Below, in pieces: positions 10,830 to 23,314 of a DNA stretch of 64,000 nt. Numbering within the stretch: position 1 is the stretch's first letter; every line of letters starts with the position of its first letter. The notes under the pieces are model-generated. The model saw only the letters and a list, made by a program, of their open reading frames with translations, made no database searches and was not told the origin of the DNA. This DNA comes from Mycocentrospora acerina (lineage: Eukaryota; Ascomycota; Dothideomycetes; Pleosporales): positions 498,436-562,435 of the forward strand of contig JAKUHH010000080.1 of the NCBI GenBank assembly GCA_022701365.1, written 5' to 3'. The translations under genes and the position numbers were made by a program.

Positions 10830-12955
10830 ATGAGAGTTATCAATCTGCTGTCCAGGAAAAGCCTTCGATCGATTCTAGGACGCCCAGTGTCTGTCAACAG
10901 GTATTATGTTGGGCATCATAATGGACTCGCGCGTAGTTCTTTCCCTCATGGCGTGCATTGCCGTGTCCAGCAACAGACCTTGAGAGTTCCCCAGCAACGC
11001 CTGTACCATTCCCGTTACTCAACTCTTGAAGAGCCGACCATTTACGCTCTATCTACCGCCTCTGGAAAGGCTGCCATAGCTGTCATCCGTATCTCAGGCA
11101 CAGCATGTAAACAGGTGCAGCTCTCTCAACCCGTCTGTTCTCAGCGTCATACTGAGTGCGCAACAGATATATGAAGGGCTGTGCCCTTCCAACACCCTTC
11201 CAAAACCACGCTATGCTTCCCTTCGCAAGCTATATAATCCCAACCTTCCGCCATCACCAGCAACACTACTCGACTCGGGCGCGCTTGTTTTGTACTTCCC
11301 CTCTCCAAATACAGTGACTGGCGAAGACGTTCTTGAACTGCACGTTCACGGCGGCCCTGCTGTTGTGCGAGCTGTATTAGCTGCCATACCTCAATGTGCT
11401 GCACCGACTGGAAAAGAAAGCCAAAGTCACTTACGACACATTCGATATGCTGAGCCTGGAGAATTTACGCGCCGTGCATTCGCCAATAACCGTATGGACC
11501 TACCCCAGATCGAGTCCTTGGGGGAAACGCTGTCTGCTTCCACGGAGCAACAACGCAAGCTCTCTGTGCGTGGGACAACATCGTCGTTGGCAACTCGTTA
11601 CGAACATTGGCGCATGCTGTTGCTGCAGGCAAGGGGCGAACTTGAAGCCTTGATCGACTTTTCTGAAGACCAACATTTTGATGAATCGCCAGCTGTTCTT
11701 TGTGAATCCGTCGCAAAACAAATACGTACCCTCCGAATCCAAATAGAGGCTCACGTCGCAAACGCCGTTCGTGGAGAACTGCTGCGTAATGGAATTAGCG
11801 TGGCTCTACTCGGAGCGCCTAATGCAGGCAAAAGTAGCTTGCTCAACCGCATCGTTGGGAGAGAAGCGGCAATCGTCTCCCAAGAAGCTGGAACTACTAG
11901 AGATGTTGTTGAAGTTGGCGTTGATCTGGAGGGGTGGTTGGTTAAGATTGGAGACATGGCTGGTCTGCGCAGAGCAGGTCTGGTCGGAGCAGATGCTGTC
12001 GGTGCAGTCGAACAAGAAGGTATTAAACGTGCTAAGCAGCGGGCGCTAGATTCGGACGTCTTGATAGTCGTTCAGGATGCTACAAGTGAAATGGACCCCG
12101 AAGTCACAGAAACAGCGAGACAGTGCGTTGATCTCGGTATCAACGTAGTCGTAGCCATCAACAAAATTGATCAGCTCGATTCGATCGACAGTGCACAACT
12201 TTTGTGGAGGGAGAAGATAGGAACCATCCTCGGGTTACCGTCGGAGCGAATTTCCTTCATCTCCTGCAAAGAAGCCACGGCTACCACCGAAAAGCTAGAA
12301 AGCAAGGACCCTGGGCACATCCATTCATTTCTCAGTACTCTTTTGGACGCTTTCAAAGACATGACTGCTGCTTTGGTCCCAGATTCCGAGCCCGATCCCT
12401 CAATCTGGCAGGAGTCACTTGGCGCAACCGAACGACAGCGTGTGCTGCTCTCTGAATGCCTTGACCACCTTGAGGCGTTTTTGACAGCCGTTGGCCCCCA
12501 CTCACATAATGTTGATCCAGATCGATCACTCCCGAATGACGCACTGTCCGATTCATCTGACAGTACTGAAGATATAGATATAGATATTGTTGTAGCTGCA
12601 GAATCCTTGCGCTCGGCCGCAGAAGCATTGGCTAGAATCACAGGACGAGGGGACAGTGGCGATGTGGAAGAGGTGCTGGGCGTTGTTTTTGAGAAGTAAG
12701 TGCTCGTTCCATCTAGTGCTCACGTATTCTTGGGCGCCTCACAGCCCCATCTTGTCCAATCGTTGCCCGCAAACGCACAGCCGGTAGCAGCCACAATGGT
12801 TATAGTTTATGAAGCCGGTCTGTTACAGGTGGCGAGAATGTCCTAATTTTTGATGTTGCTGCCTTATCCTTCTTTGAGTTTCGCATTCCTAATAGCAAAA
12901 AGTTGGAAAGAATAGTGCTGACCAAGCCACCTCTAGATTTTGTGTCGGAAAATAA
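10830..12955 (+). CDS. MSS1: mitochondrial tRNA-modification GTPase (MnmE/TrmE family)
   Basis: With Mto1/MnmG it forms the carboxymethylaminomethyl group on wobble uridine of mitochondrial tRNAs. Three exons: 10830-11114, 11167-12695 and a 19-nt exon 12937-12955, giving 610 residues. The N-terminus is Arg/Ser-rich (mitochondrial presequence, about 1-60). The TrmE N-domain follows (TIYALSTASGKAAIAVIRIS; TGEDVLELHVHGGPAV; GEFTRRAF). The inserted G domain has G1 GAPNAGKS near residue 313, G2 TTRD, G3 DMAGLR and G4 NKID near 427. The long frame stops at VFEK. Using GTAAGT at 12696 with CTCTAG at 12931-12936 adds FCVGK, the C-terminal Cys motif needed for catalysis in MnmE. G3 has Met where bacterial MnmE has Thr (DTAGLR). 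The C-terminal exon assignment is inference but fits exactly. Confidence 0.93.
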
Positions 12956-15900
12956 ACTATTTATGGCTAAGGAATCATCTTCACATGGGAAACAAAAAGT
13001 AGAAGTCATGAACTTATTGATTGATTTAGTAAAGATAACCTCCAGGGCAATAGTATCTACGGAGAGTTGTTGGTCTAGCCAGAAAAGCTCCTAGTACAAG
13101 TACAATCTCTAAATCGAATTACATAGAACCCAATAAAAACTCCAAATCAAAATGCCATTGCCAGTCCTAGCCCAATGAAGGGCAGTTCATTATGTCTAAA
13201 ACAAAATATCTCCATCCCGGATACCCATCCAGCGGGTGGTATCAATCCATTAGATATCCATATCCAAGACAAAACTCCACGCTTGGTTAAATGCTGCAAA
13301 ACGGTAGTAACGATGCTTAAAAAAGACGCTATTATGCAAGTACAGATGCTAGAATGCAGATGCAGGATGTAGAAGTACACGTTCCTAGGCATAAAACGGT
13401 AAATGCCCAGATTCGACGGGTGCTAAATATAGAAAGAGATGATGCGCCATTGATGGTCGCCATCGCTCTGGACGTTGCTTGCGGAGTGCCTTGGGTGCTG
13501 GACAGGGCCTGCGATTGATGATGCAGACTGCCATCTGGGACTGCGTTGTAGTCCCGATGATCAAATAGTAGTTTGCAAACTGGCCTGCAAGTGCTCAGTT
13601 GTAGCCACCTCGACCCATTGTAGCGGGATTATTGTTTGCAGTGGTGTGTTTGAAGATGGCCTCTTGGCTCGAATAGACGTCGCTCTGGACGCTTGTAAAG
13701 TATGGTGAACTTGTTATGTGACTTGGTGGCTCGCTTAGTTGTAACCGTCTCTACCCATGAGGAATTGATTTATATGGGCGATGATAAAGATAATTCTGAT
13801 AAACAGAGTGAAACTCGACGTATTGAAAGTGGACAAGCAGATGACGTGAAGTGATGATTCGTAAGGCGATTCGTAATACAGTAACGGAAGAAGGTTGTAG
13901 AATGCAAATGCTCGATGCTTAATGATATGACTTCCAACTCGAAGGAAACTCAAAGACTTATAAAGAGATCTATCTGTAGGAAAGAAAAGCAGACTAGAAG
14001 ACGATGATTCCGAAACGGGTGAGTATCCGAGTGCCTAGCACCAACCTGTCCGTAAGGCATCTTTTATACGCACGCACCATCAACGTCTTACTATGTGGAT
14101 CGTCGAGTTCAACTGGTCGAGTACCCTGCTAACGCCCGTAGTCATCGTGTTACTCGCTCGACGCTGCGCCGGTGCCAGGTGCCAGGTGGAGACAGGAATA
14201 ATCCGGCGCTGAGGCGCTGAGGTTGTGGCAGTGAAAACGGAGCCGCAAGCGTCGCACGGACGGGCTAGCTGACGGGCCCTGCATCTCCACCCGCGCGCAG
14301 GAACAACTGCATCTTAGATTCGCTCGCTGCTGAGAGACGCACGTTGCAGGTGAGCGGGAGACAGTCATGGAGGTGATGAGCAGGGCGTGCAGTCGTGCCC
14401 AGACGTGTGCTGCCTGCGGATGATGCACCGACCATGCTCCCTTCTCTGCCAACTGACGTCCCCCCATGCAAGGTTTCAGTGCGAAGGGCTGCATGCCCTT
14501 CAGGAAAACAGGTTGCTCCTGTTCATTGGAGACGGCTGACACAGTCATGAATTTCTTCTGCAAATACGGAACCTGTGCCCACTCGTTGCACTCCGCAAGG
14601 CAGCGGCTGGCATACGGTTTCTCGTGAAGCGACAGTGATTTCCCGCTTCGAGTCAATTATCGCGGGCTGCACCTTTGCTTGGCTGGAGAGGCCGCACACT
14701 CTATTGAATTCGCGACGTTGTGCATCGATTTCTTAATGTAGTAAACCCCGTCATAAAATCCGAGGATGACTTCGTCGTGTGCCTGAGATCATGCGCTGTT
14801 ATGCTGGACGACGTTGCAGCGTCGCATACGAGCCCTGAAAGCCGCCTCGAAGACTAAGTTGGTAGACAGCCGAATCATGACCTTGCGATACTCTGGTAGT
14901 TGTTTTGGGATGCCATGGGAAACAGCGCAAGGTGGAGCGTTGCGCCGTCCCGCTTGCCAACTCGCCCTTTCAGCCACTACCACCGTCTTCCAGCGCCACA
15001 CGATCGATGATAGCACAGAACCCAATATAATCAGCCATTTGGCGTTTCTAGTTTCTGCCGAGTTGTGCTGCTCGGTGTTGGCTAATCTGTGAGTATCCTG
15101 ACGTTTTTGATGCTTTCAGCCGGGGTTGTTCAGCTGGCATGCCCCTGCACGTACCCACTGAGATGGGGAAATGCTGCAGCTGGATTCGTTCTCCCCCCAA
15201 AAGTGTCCATAATGCAGGTACGCTGTCCCCCACAGCTGTGGGTCTGCTGAAAACGTGGATATCAGATTTAGCTGAAAGGTTGAGAGAAATTAATCTCCTA
15301 TGATGCAAGCGCTAAGGCTTGTGATGTTTCAAAGGGCTCTGAGGAGTGTTCCATAACCAACAAGGCGATGGAGTATCATGCGTGATAGCTTTAGGAATCA
15401 TTCTACCGCAAGGAATGACTCAGTATGATGCCTCCAATCACTTCCACCAGGAAAAGCGTGACTCCTATCTCAGAGGATCAGGAGCCTCTCTACGTCGCCA
15501 CACCTGATAAGCCCGATGCACCCGATACACCAATGGACACGCCGATGCCTTGAGCAGCGGAAGAGGCGTTCACCACCCCCGCTTATGTTGTCTTACTCCC
15601 AACCTGAACGGTAAACAGACCCACGAGTTCCATCGCACTACACCCGCTCAACCCGATAGCCCGGAGAAGAACACCAAGCCTCGCACAACATGAAGCAAAT
15701 CCCGAAAAACTACTTGCATGGCCCCAAGTATCGATGAGCCAATACTGAACACGTCGCCGCCTTCGTCAACTCCGTGATACGACCAACAAACAGAACCAGC
15801 TCTCCTTGAATCACTTGACCGCTCCACCGTGGACCATCTACACCGACTTCCAGCAAAAAAGCATCATCTGAAGGTTCCTACATGGCGGTACGGTAATACT

Positions 15901-16461
15901 GCTCCCAAAATAGGTATCCGATGGCACCAAGCGCACTAGTTGCGCCTTACCCGCCCTAGCTGCATATTGTAAGGCTGATGATATGACTGCGCCGCAACGC
16001 CATCATTTCAATCATGGCTAATTATGTGCACATCGCAGCTGAGTAGACCAATTGGGTGAGTTGAGCCACGATTGTGCCACAGTCAGCGCTGAAAGAGGTA
16101 TTATTACAGACTTTAACGGATAGCTCTACTGCCGAATGGAATTATTTTGTTGTTGCCTAATTATCGAAGCTATTGTAGTGAAGATGACGTGGGGAATATG
16201 CTCATATTCGTAAAGACCAGCCGACCCATTTTGTTTAACGGCGCTTCATGTCGCAGTAGGATGTTGTAAAGCAGGTATAGTATATTAGAATGTGGGAGAG
16301 AGTTCTACCGCAAGCAATATTTGCATGCTAATTACAAAGATGAAGAGTACATCTTGAACATCCTTTGTACACTATGTAGATCTTCGAACTAAGGAAAACT
16401 AGCCTAGTAATACATAAGAAATGTGCCGTGTCCTCTCGCCAAGTTGTTCAAAAATCCTGCC
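12956..16461. other. gene-poor tract, possibly with decayed repeat sequence
   Basis: About 3.5 kb without a supportable gene. Short local duplications occur near 14170-14215 (GGTGCCAGGTGCCAGGTGG; GGCGCTGAGGCGCTGAGG). From about 15420 to 16170 the plus strand shows codon-like, stop-interrupted sequence. The 12-mer TTCTACCGCAAG occurs twice (near 15401 and 16303). These could be remnants of a transposon or of a dead gene, but no diagnostic domain survives. No tRNA or rRNA recognised. Confidence 0.4.
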
Positions 16462-19252
16462 TCAGAGACCAAAGCTATTGATTCTAAAAATATTAATCGT
16501 GTCCACATACGAGCTGTTGTTGTCGACGTTGCTCGCCAAGTCTAACCCATCGCGCGTAATCATCTGTGTTGTGCCTACAGTATTCAAGTTGTACAGGTTG
16601 ATATCATAGGAGAGCCTATCACCTTCAACACTGAGGGTTCGGGTCTGGCAGCGGGCGCCGGCGCCTACATTAGAGCAGGCGGTGCTGTAGTTATCGAAGA
16701 ATGAGTACAGACCCACACCGTAGCCGAGAATGTTGTTGGAGCGCACAATGCGCAGACCCCAGCCGGAGGCGGAATTAACAGAGGAAGATGAGTTGACGGA
16801 GGGGGTCGGGGTGAAGACAGGGTCGGAGAGGGCCGGATTGTTGGGGAAGGGGATGGTGGCGTCGGGATTGGGTTGGTAGTAGGCAGTTTCAGTTTGAATT
16901 TGACCCATGAAAATATCGCGAGTGCTGGACGAGGTATTAGTACAGATTCGGTGTAGCTTAAAGCGATGAAGAGAAGAGAGCTGAAATTGTAAAAAAGGAG
17001 AGTTTGACTTACTCGACGAATTGATACTCGTACTTTACGTGATGCTCGACGGCAGTACCGTATCTAGAAAAATCAGTAAATGTAAGTAAGGAAGGTCTTG
17101 ACAAGTTCTTACAGCCAAATGACACCGCGAATACTCTCGACATGGAGACCTCTACCAGCATAAATGGTGATCTGCGTATTGTTGTTTCTCGCATCATCCA
17201 GATCGTGATCGGCGATCCAGAACCAATTATTTTCCATGTATAATCCTGTAGCGAACTTGGTGATGTGCATAGACATGTACGCGGCAATGCACTCCTCAAC
17301 CAACGTTTCTGAAGTGATCTGGACATCTGGGGTCTTTTCACACTGCTCAGTCTGCAGGTTCGAGCCCGCAAAGCCTCCAACGCGCGTGTGGACGTCCCAA
17401 AGACCAGCTGGTTCAGCAAAGGTAGCAAGGTTGTACTCAATGAGGATCGCACCCTTTTGCTGGCCCTGAGTGCTTACAAACATGTCTGACCACTCGATGG
17501 AGCCTTGTTCACCGGGCTGCGCGATCTGAACCACGACCTTGGGACTATCGATGTTGTTGAAGTACTCTCCAGCTGAAAGAATAACAGATGAAAGAGCCTC
17601 ACCGACGATCTTGGAGCCGGGGGGAACATAGATGGTACCAGTGACCTTATAGTACCCTGCGTCAACGAACAAGATCTTGCCCTCCTTCTTAGCCTTTAAA
17701 ATTGCACGATTCAAAGCCTTGGTATCGTCAGTCTTACCGTCACCCTTAGCACCAAGGTCTCGGGCACTGAGGAAACGAGACAAAGGCACAGAGCCGTAAT
17801 GAGGCTTTGAGCGTTCGTAATACTTCCCCGAAGCATCGAGCAACGTAGCTGGCCTTTTGCTGGAAGCTATAGGTCCTCGTTCTTCAATTGGGCCTTCAGG
17901 CAAGTAGCGATGGCCATCAGCCCAAGCGTCAACAACCGAGGAGCCAGGAGTTCCTTGAAGGTAGATTTCCTCAGGTCCAACGACAGCGGCACCAACATTG
18001 TTGAGTTTGACGTTCTCAAGGTACAAGCTTCCAGCACCAGCGGGCTCAGACTCGGGGGTTCTGGAGGTCACGATACCGATTGGCGTGTTGTTGATCTCGC
18101 TATCGAAGAGGGTGATAGATCCAACATTGACCGCTGAAGAGCCACCTGCTGAAATGTTGAAACCAACTCCGCAGTTGTTGATCGAGACACTCTTGTACGT
18201 CCAGCCCCAGTCCCAGAGCTGGTTGATGGCTGTTTTGCAGTTGTGGAACGTCAAATTGCGTGTTGTGAACTGCTGATTACCGACATTGAAACCGTAGTTG
18301 CCACCGTAGAAAGTCAAATCTGTCATGAACCCTCCTGAGCCCTCTTCTATAAAGAGACCCTGGTGAAGTGTGCTTTCTTCGGCGTTCATGTCGAAAACAA
18401 TGTTCTGCAGACTTGTGGTTTGCGCTGTTGGCCAGTGAATTCCCGTAGCAGAGACATTGGCCGGAATATGCGTCATGTCAAGAATGAGATTGCGAATCTG
18501 CCTAAAAAATGTGTTGGTAGGTCCAAACCCAGTTCGACCAGCACGTGGACCAGATCCCTGGTACTGTGAGCCATCAATTAAACCTAGACCTGTGAAGTTG
18601 GAAGAGGCTAGAATCGTGGGAAGACAATTTGGGTTGCCAATCAACTATTGTATTCATTAGATATTATTTTCAAAAAGGTCCTGAGTAAACAAACATGAGT
18701 GTAATAGTAACTGATGATGCTGGTAGAAATCAGGTATTTCCCTTCAGGGAAATACACAACAGCAGGCGTGTTGGTCGAGGACTCGCATTGCCCTGGCGCA
18801 CAACGGTTTCCTTCAGTGACTGCACGTTGAATTGCAGCAGTATCATCAGTGATGCCATCGCCTTTTGCACCGAAATCCTTCACACTCCTGAAGACCTGGT
18901 ACGATTCGGGGTTGGCGTTGAAGGATGCAAGGCCCTGGTGCTTGATGTTCTCAAGCCAGTAAGGAGCACAAGAAGACCCGGGGGTTCCGGTAGGGGATGG
19001 GGTGGAAGAGTTACCCGCTGGGTATCGCACCGAAGAAATATGGCTGTTAGAGTTCGGGCGAGGTGAGTAGACGGGATAGCTACTCGGGCTAGGAGTGGAA
19101 ACAGTCTTGCTGTAGCCTTGCTTTGAAGTTGAATAGGTTGTCGCTTGCAAGGGAGCAGAAAAGTGAGCAGAGTTTATGCTCGCAGTGTCAGAACGAATGT
19201 GGAGCGCAAATGCGCAGGAAGACAAACTCAACACGACAGAAGAAAATAACAT
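16462..19252 (-). CDS. GH55 exo-beta-1,3-glucanase, secreted
   Basis: Four exons: 18695-19252, 17113-18644, 17013-17063 and 16462-16924, giving 867 residues. A signal peptide (MLFSSVVLSLSSCAFALHI) is followed by a Ser/Thr/Pro-rich linker (about 30-90), then the two tandem right-handed beta-helix modules that define GH55. Each starts with the same motif: VKDFGAKGDGITDDTAAIQ near residue 120 and ARDLGAKGDGKTDDTKALN near residue 465. The enzyme releases glucose or gentiobiose-type products from the non-reducing end of beta-1,3-glucan outside the cell, in wall remodelling, storage-glucan use or mycoparasitism. The joins restore TH-LIGNPNCLPTIL and WL-YGTAVEHH, both typical of the family. The minus-strand TATATA at 19370-19376 lies about 120 bp upstream of the ATG and may be the TATA box. 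Confidence 0.92.
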
Positions 19253-20215
19253 CGCGTCGATCGAAAATCGGGATGTTTAAAAGAGTGAATGAAGTGAACA
19301 CGAAGGGTGAATGAAACGAACTTGAAGAGTTCGGGCAACCAAAGAAATAGGCTGGGCAACTGTGCAAGAATATATAAATATCATACTGCCAGCTGACCAA
19401 CCGGCCATTCAGCCCTGTGCCGCGATCTACGTTCCTGGGCGGGGAAGCGATCAATCGTATTTCCGCATATGAAGCCAATCGAAAGTAAGGCCGCTCACGC
19501 TCAGCTTATGATTACTTGTTTGGCGTGCATGCCGTCTGATTCTGAAACATGTCTAGTTCGTTGTTTTTGGGAAACGTGGTTGGCCATTTCCCAACATTCA
19601 TCTTCGAATTGAACATGTTCGGTGATCAACATGTTGATGTTGTAGTGATTGTCCCGAAATTAAAATTGTATTGTTATGACAAGCCTAAGCCCTGGTCAGA
19701 TGCCATCGGATTCTTCCCCGGGGGCCCTAACATGATGGTACTCTACATTAACTCCAGCGCGGCGAAAGTAGAGGTTGTTTTTGGCGGAAAATGGACTAGG
19801 ACTGTTCAGGGGGTAATAAAGTTCGGTCGATTTGTTGTTTGTCCGGCCGCAAACTTCGTTGGGCCGGGATTGCATTTCCTCCCAACGCGTCCTCCGCATG
19901 GAAGAATGTGAACAATGCATACAAATTCGCGACCCGTCAGTTCCGTGTATCCATCCATCAAGGTCACATACGGCCAAATCAAATGAGAAAGACTCCCGGC
20001 GTCATCAACGCCAGAATCCTATCCATTGCATACAAAGATCTACATCTCCAACGCGCCCCCACGTGACCATCACAATCGGCAACTCCCCACTTCTAATCCC
20101 CGACATCTACGCTCCAGCCATCCAAATCCAACTTTTCCCCAACGTCATCTTCGCGACCCAGATCAACCACCAACAACATCTTTCTACACCATTATACACC
20201 AACCCACCACACATC
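19253..20215. other. divergent intergenic between glucanase and TOM5
   Basis: About 0.96 kb holding both promoters. A 120-codon plus-strand frame at 19549-19911 has no recognisable features and lies in promoter position, so I do not call it. No repeats seen. Confidence 0.45.
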
Positions 20216-20425
20216 ATGTTCGGCGCCCCACCCCAGCCCTCAAAGCGCGAGCTCGAGCTTGCCGAAGCCCAGACAATGCTTGATATCAAGTGGACCGCTG
20301 CAACGGCTGTGGTGCTGTACTTTTGTACGTCCCGCCTCTCTGGAATAGAAGTGCATTGCGCAGGATCAAAATCTGACAGAACTTTAGCGCCCTTTGTCGT
20401 CGATTACGTCTCGAAGCTCATTTAA
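20216..20425 (+). CDS. TOM5: mitochondrial outer-membrane import subunit Tom5
   Basis: Small tail-anchored subunit of the TOM translocase, sitting beside the Tom40 channel and helping pass preproteins into it. Two exons, 20216-20324 and 20388-20425, give only 48 residues. The intron (63 bp, GTACGT..TTTAG) splits a Ser codon. The sequence begins MFGAPPQPSKRELELAEAQ, with an acidic/charged cytosolic helix, and ends in one membrane helix containing TAATAVVLYFSPFVVDYVSKLI-type residues, with the Pro and terminal Lys-x-x that mark fungal Tom5. The upstream in-frame region open from about 19832 is 5' leader, not protein: the Met chosen gives exactly the family length. Easily missed by gene finders because each exon is very short. 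Confidence 0.92.
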   Translation: MFGAPPQPSKRELELAEAQTMLDIKWTAATAVVLYFCTSRLSGIEVHCAGSKSDRTLAPFVVDYVSKLI

Positions 20426-21036
20426 GTGCACGGTCTTGCAAGACGGATATTTGAACAGACGGCAATAGACGAGAAGAAAATAGAGATAAATGAGAGGAGA
20501 CAGACGGTGTATGATAGCTGTGTCACTAGATTGGGGAGGATTGTCTTGATACAGGGTTGGACTGCGTACATGTGTGCGCGTGGCATGAGGCGGCGAAGGT
20601 CACTGAATATAAATACGCATTCACGAATCTCATCTCCAAGAATAGAGGGGTTCTGCGTCATGATATGAATTTACGCGTAGGGGAAGAATATGAGAAGCTT
20701 TAGGCACACTTTCGCTGCATTTTCTTGTCTGCGTCAACTTTGCTACAGCTTGTGATGCTGATTTTCCTGCTCGCATGTAAACATTCAACATGCAAACGAT
20801 CACGACAGAGAGGCAGTGTGGAACAGGCACACGATGATTATTTTACTAAAGTAATCCAAGAACACTGCAATTTCATACTCTACACACCGATCTGTTGATC
20901 AGTCATTCGCAAGACGCCATTGATGCAAACAAAAAGTACTAATGCGTGTTCCCAAACCCAATAAGGGCGCCCAAAACTCCACTCATCAAGCGCAGAACGG
21001 TCTTATATAACATACTAAAGCAATTGAACGTACGAC
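20426..21036. other. intergenic
   Basis: 611 bp between the 3' ends of TOM5 (plus) and SPN1 (minus). Nothing recognisable beyond short chance frames. Confidence 0.45.
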
Positions 21037-22478
21037 TTATCGTCTGCCTCCACCGCGGCCCCCACGAATCTGCCTCATGATATCCACATTTGACGAACGG
21101 TTCTTGTTGTTCTCATTGAAAACGACGTTGCTCTTGGGAGCAATAGTGTACGACGTTGGTCCGGTTTCCATGCGAGCGCGTGTAAAGGCACGAGGGACTT
21201 CGAGTGCCTTTTTCCTAGCGTTCTCGCGGATGGCTGCTTGGCTGTTGGCGGCCGAATTGCCAACCACGACTTGTTTGCTGCAGACGGATTAGCCATGCTC
21301 ACACGTCAAACTGAGAAAAAAAACATACTTTGGGTCATAGTCAGCCTGGGCAAACTCCTTCTTGCGGTAGTCATCCGTGCGCCTAAGAATCGGACGAGTC
21401 CAGTCTGTGAAGAGACGCTCGGCTTGTCGCTTAATGGTCAACTCCGGGCGCTTGCTCTTGATGTAGAACATGATGACCTTTCCAATGCCAGATGCGACGA
21501 GAGTGTCCTTGTTGACAGGCAACTTGGCCAATGCGGCAAAAAGCTCCTTTTGGATGTCGTATGCGGGAAGACTACCATCACTGAGAGGTTCTAAGAAGAA
21601 CCGCACTGCTTCAAGCAGATTAACTTCAGGATCTACAATAGACTCTCGCAGTGTGTTCTTATTGAGCAAAGTCACAACCTCTGGCAGCAGCTTAAGCTTG
21701 TGTCGTGCAGGCTCGCCACGTTTCCGGCCTTCGTTGTCTGCCTCAGCAGCCTGGGCCATGCGACGACGCATCTCTTCGATCTCCTGGTCGGCCATTTGTT
21801 CGAGGTCAATTCCCTCCTTCTTGCGGCGGCGATTTGAAGTGCCCTTGACAAGAGCATTGATCTGTGCATCAAGTGCGCGCTTTCGACCTAACACTTGTGT
21901 CAGTAGAGCTCATAGATGATAGAGCAGGCGCACGTACGCTGCTCTGGTGTGAGGTTCTCGTCCTCAGGGCTTGCTGCGCGGACTCTGCCCTCCTTCTTGG
22001 ATCGCTTGCTCCTCCTAGAACCATCGACTTCAGGCTCGACATCATCGCCGCCCTTATCCTTCTTCCGGCGCGGCCTGTCTGCCTTCTTTTTCTTCTTCTT
22101 TGGCTCTTCACCTTCGCCAATATTGCGTTTGCGTTTGTGCACACCAATTTGCTTGACGGTGTCCTCGTCGATGGCCTGCGGGCGCTCTTCGATGGCGATG
22201 TTGCTCGCATCAAATTCGCCGAACTGCTCGTCGAATTGGTCGTCATCTAGCGCCTCAGACAAAACCGACTCGTTGTCTGAGAGGCCGGCCTCAACGTCGT
22301 CGTCGTCAGGCATCTCGTCCTTGTCCTCAGTCACCTCCACATCCTGGTAGGGCTCTGCATTTGTAGGATTGGGAAGGTGCTCCTCCTCTATCTCGGGGCG
22401 CAGAGGGTCGCTTGGGTCGTTGCCAGCCTCGGGCAGCGGCGAGTTGGAATGCGACCTGGTAAACTCGACGTCCTCCAT
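21037..22478 (-). CDS. SPN1: transcription elongation factor Spn1/Iws1
   Basis: Partner of the histone chaperone Spt6 on elongating RNA polymerase II. Three exons: 21938-22478, 21329-21887 and 21037-21277, giving 446 residues. The N-terminal 180 residues are acidic and low in complexity, with Lys-rich nuclear signals (EPKKKKKKADRPRRKKDKG). The central TFIIS N-terminal (LW) domain occupies about 225-345, with SLPAYDIQKELFAALAKLP and KVIMFYIKSKRPELTIKRQA followed by LFTDWTRPILRR, all typical of Iws1. The C-tail contains VPRAFTRARMETGPTSYTIAPKS and ends RGGRGGGRR. Both joins keep frame (PEQ-RRKRAL and DP-NKQVVV). Divergent from PCF11, another transcription factor, across an 836-bp intergenic region. 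Confidence 0.93.
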
Positions 22479-23314
22479 GTTGGCTGGCGTCGTTCAGGAG
22501 TGAGATGGCGGTCGAGAGCGCAAGATCGAGATATGCTCTCTGTTATTGAGGGCTTTGGGCGCGGTAATCGCGACGTGGCAGTGCGCGTAGCCGTGGAGAT
22601 GAACGATGCCTGCGTTTTCCAGCGAAAGTTGAGGAGAGAGAGCAGAGTCGCGACTGCCAGTGACGCGCGGGATTTGCCGACCTTGGCAGTCGCAACTGTG
22701 GACGAGGCAGGCGCGTCCGTGCGGCCCATCAAAGACCGCAGCCACTCTCCATCTCTCGCCTGTCTTCTCTCGTCGCTCAGCACTCGCCAACTCGACACTC
22801 AGCTTGCACGCAAAGTGAGCGACTCTTGTCTCCTCTTCTTACTGACTATCCACGGCACCCGCCGCACAGCTCTCTAGCCCCCGCATCTGCACCGCCAGTG
22901 GTTTGCTCGTCGAGCACTCACCAGGTTTCCCTATCTGCCCTCGGCCCTGTCGCCGTTGCGCGTTATTGTCACGTCAGGTGGCGTAGAGGAGGAAGGCATA
23001 CACTTTGGGAGGAGCGCAGTCACTGGAGGAGAGCGTGTCTTGTCACTGTTCTGGCTGTACTGGCGCAGTCTTTTCGCTGCATTACCCAGCGAGGTCATAG
23101 CTAGATCATCACAAACAACCTGTCATTTCGTGTGTTTGAGAGAGAGGAAGCACTTCGTCTATCTTGTTTATCTGGCATCCGAGAACGACCCACTCTGGCA
23201 TTGCGACGTACAGCCGCAACCCGAACAGCCCCATCTCCATCGTCTCACGCGCACGCTTCACTACTAACCTTAGCACGTCTCCTTTCCTTTTGATTTAAGA
23301 CAAACGTGCCCATC
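22479..23314. promoter_or_regulatory. divergent SPN1-PCF11 intergenic region
   Basis: 836 bp between two start codons. The stretch is GC-rich near SPN1 and carries long but featureless frames on both strands. It must contain the promoters of both transcription factors. No TATA box evident. Confidence 0.45.

Noticed and set aside
19549..19911. 120-codon frame upstream of TOM5
   Set aside because: Starts with ATG but has no family features, sits in a divergent promoter region, and its end overlaps the TOM5 leader.
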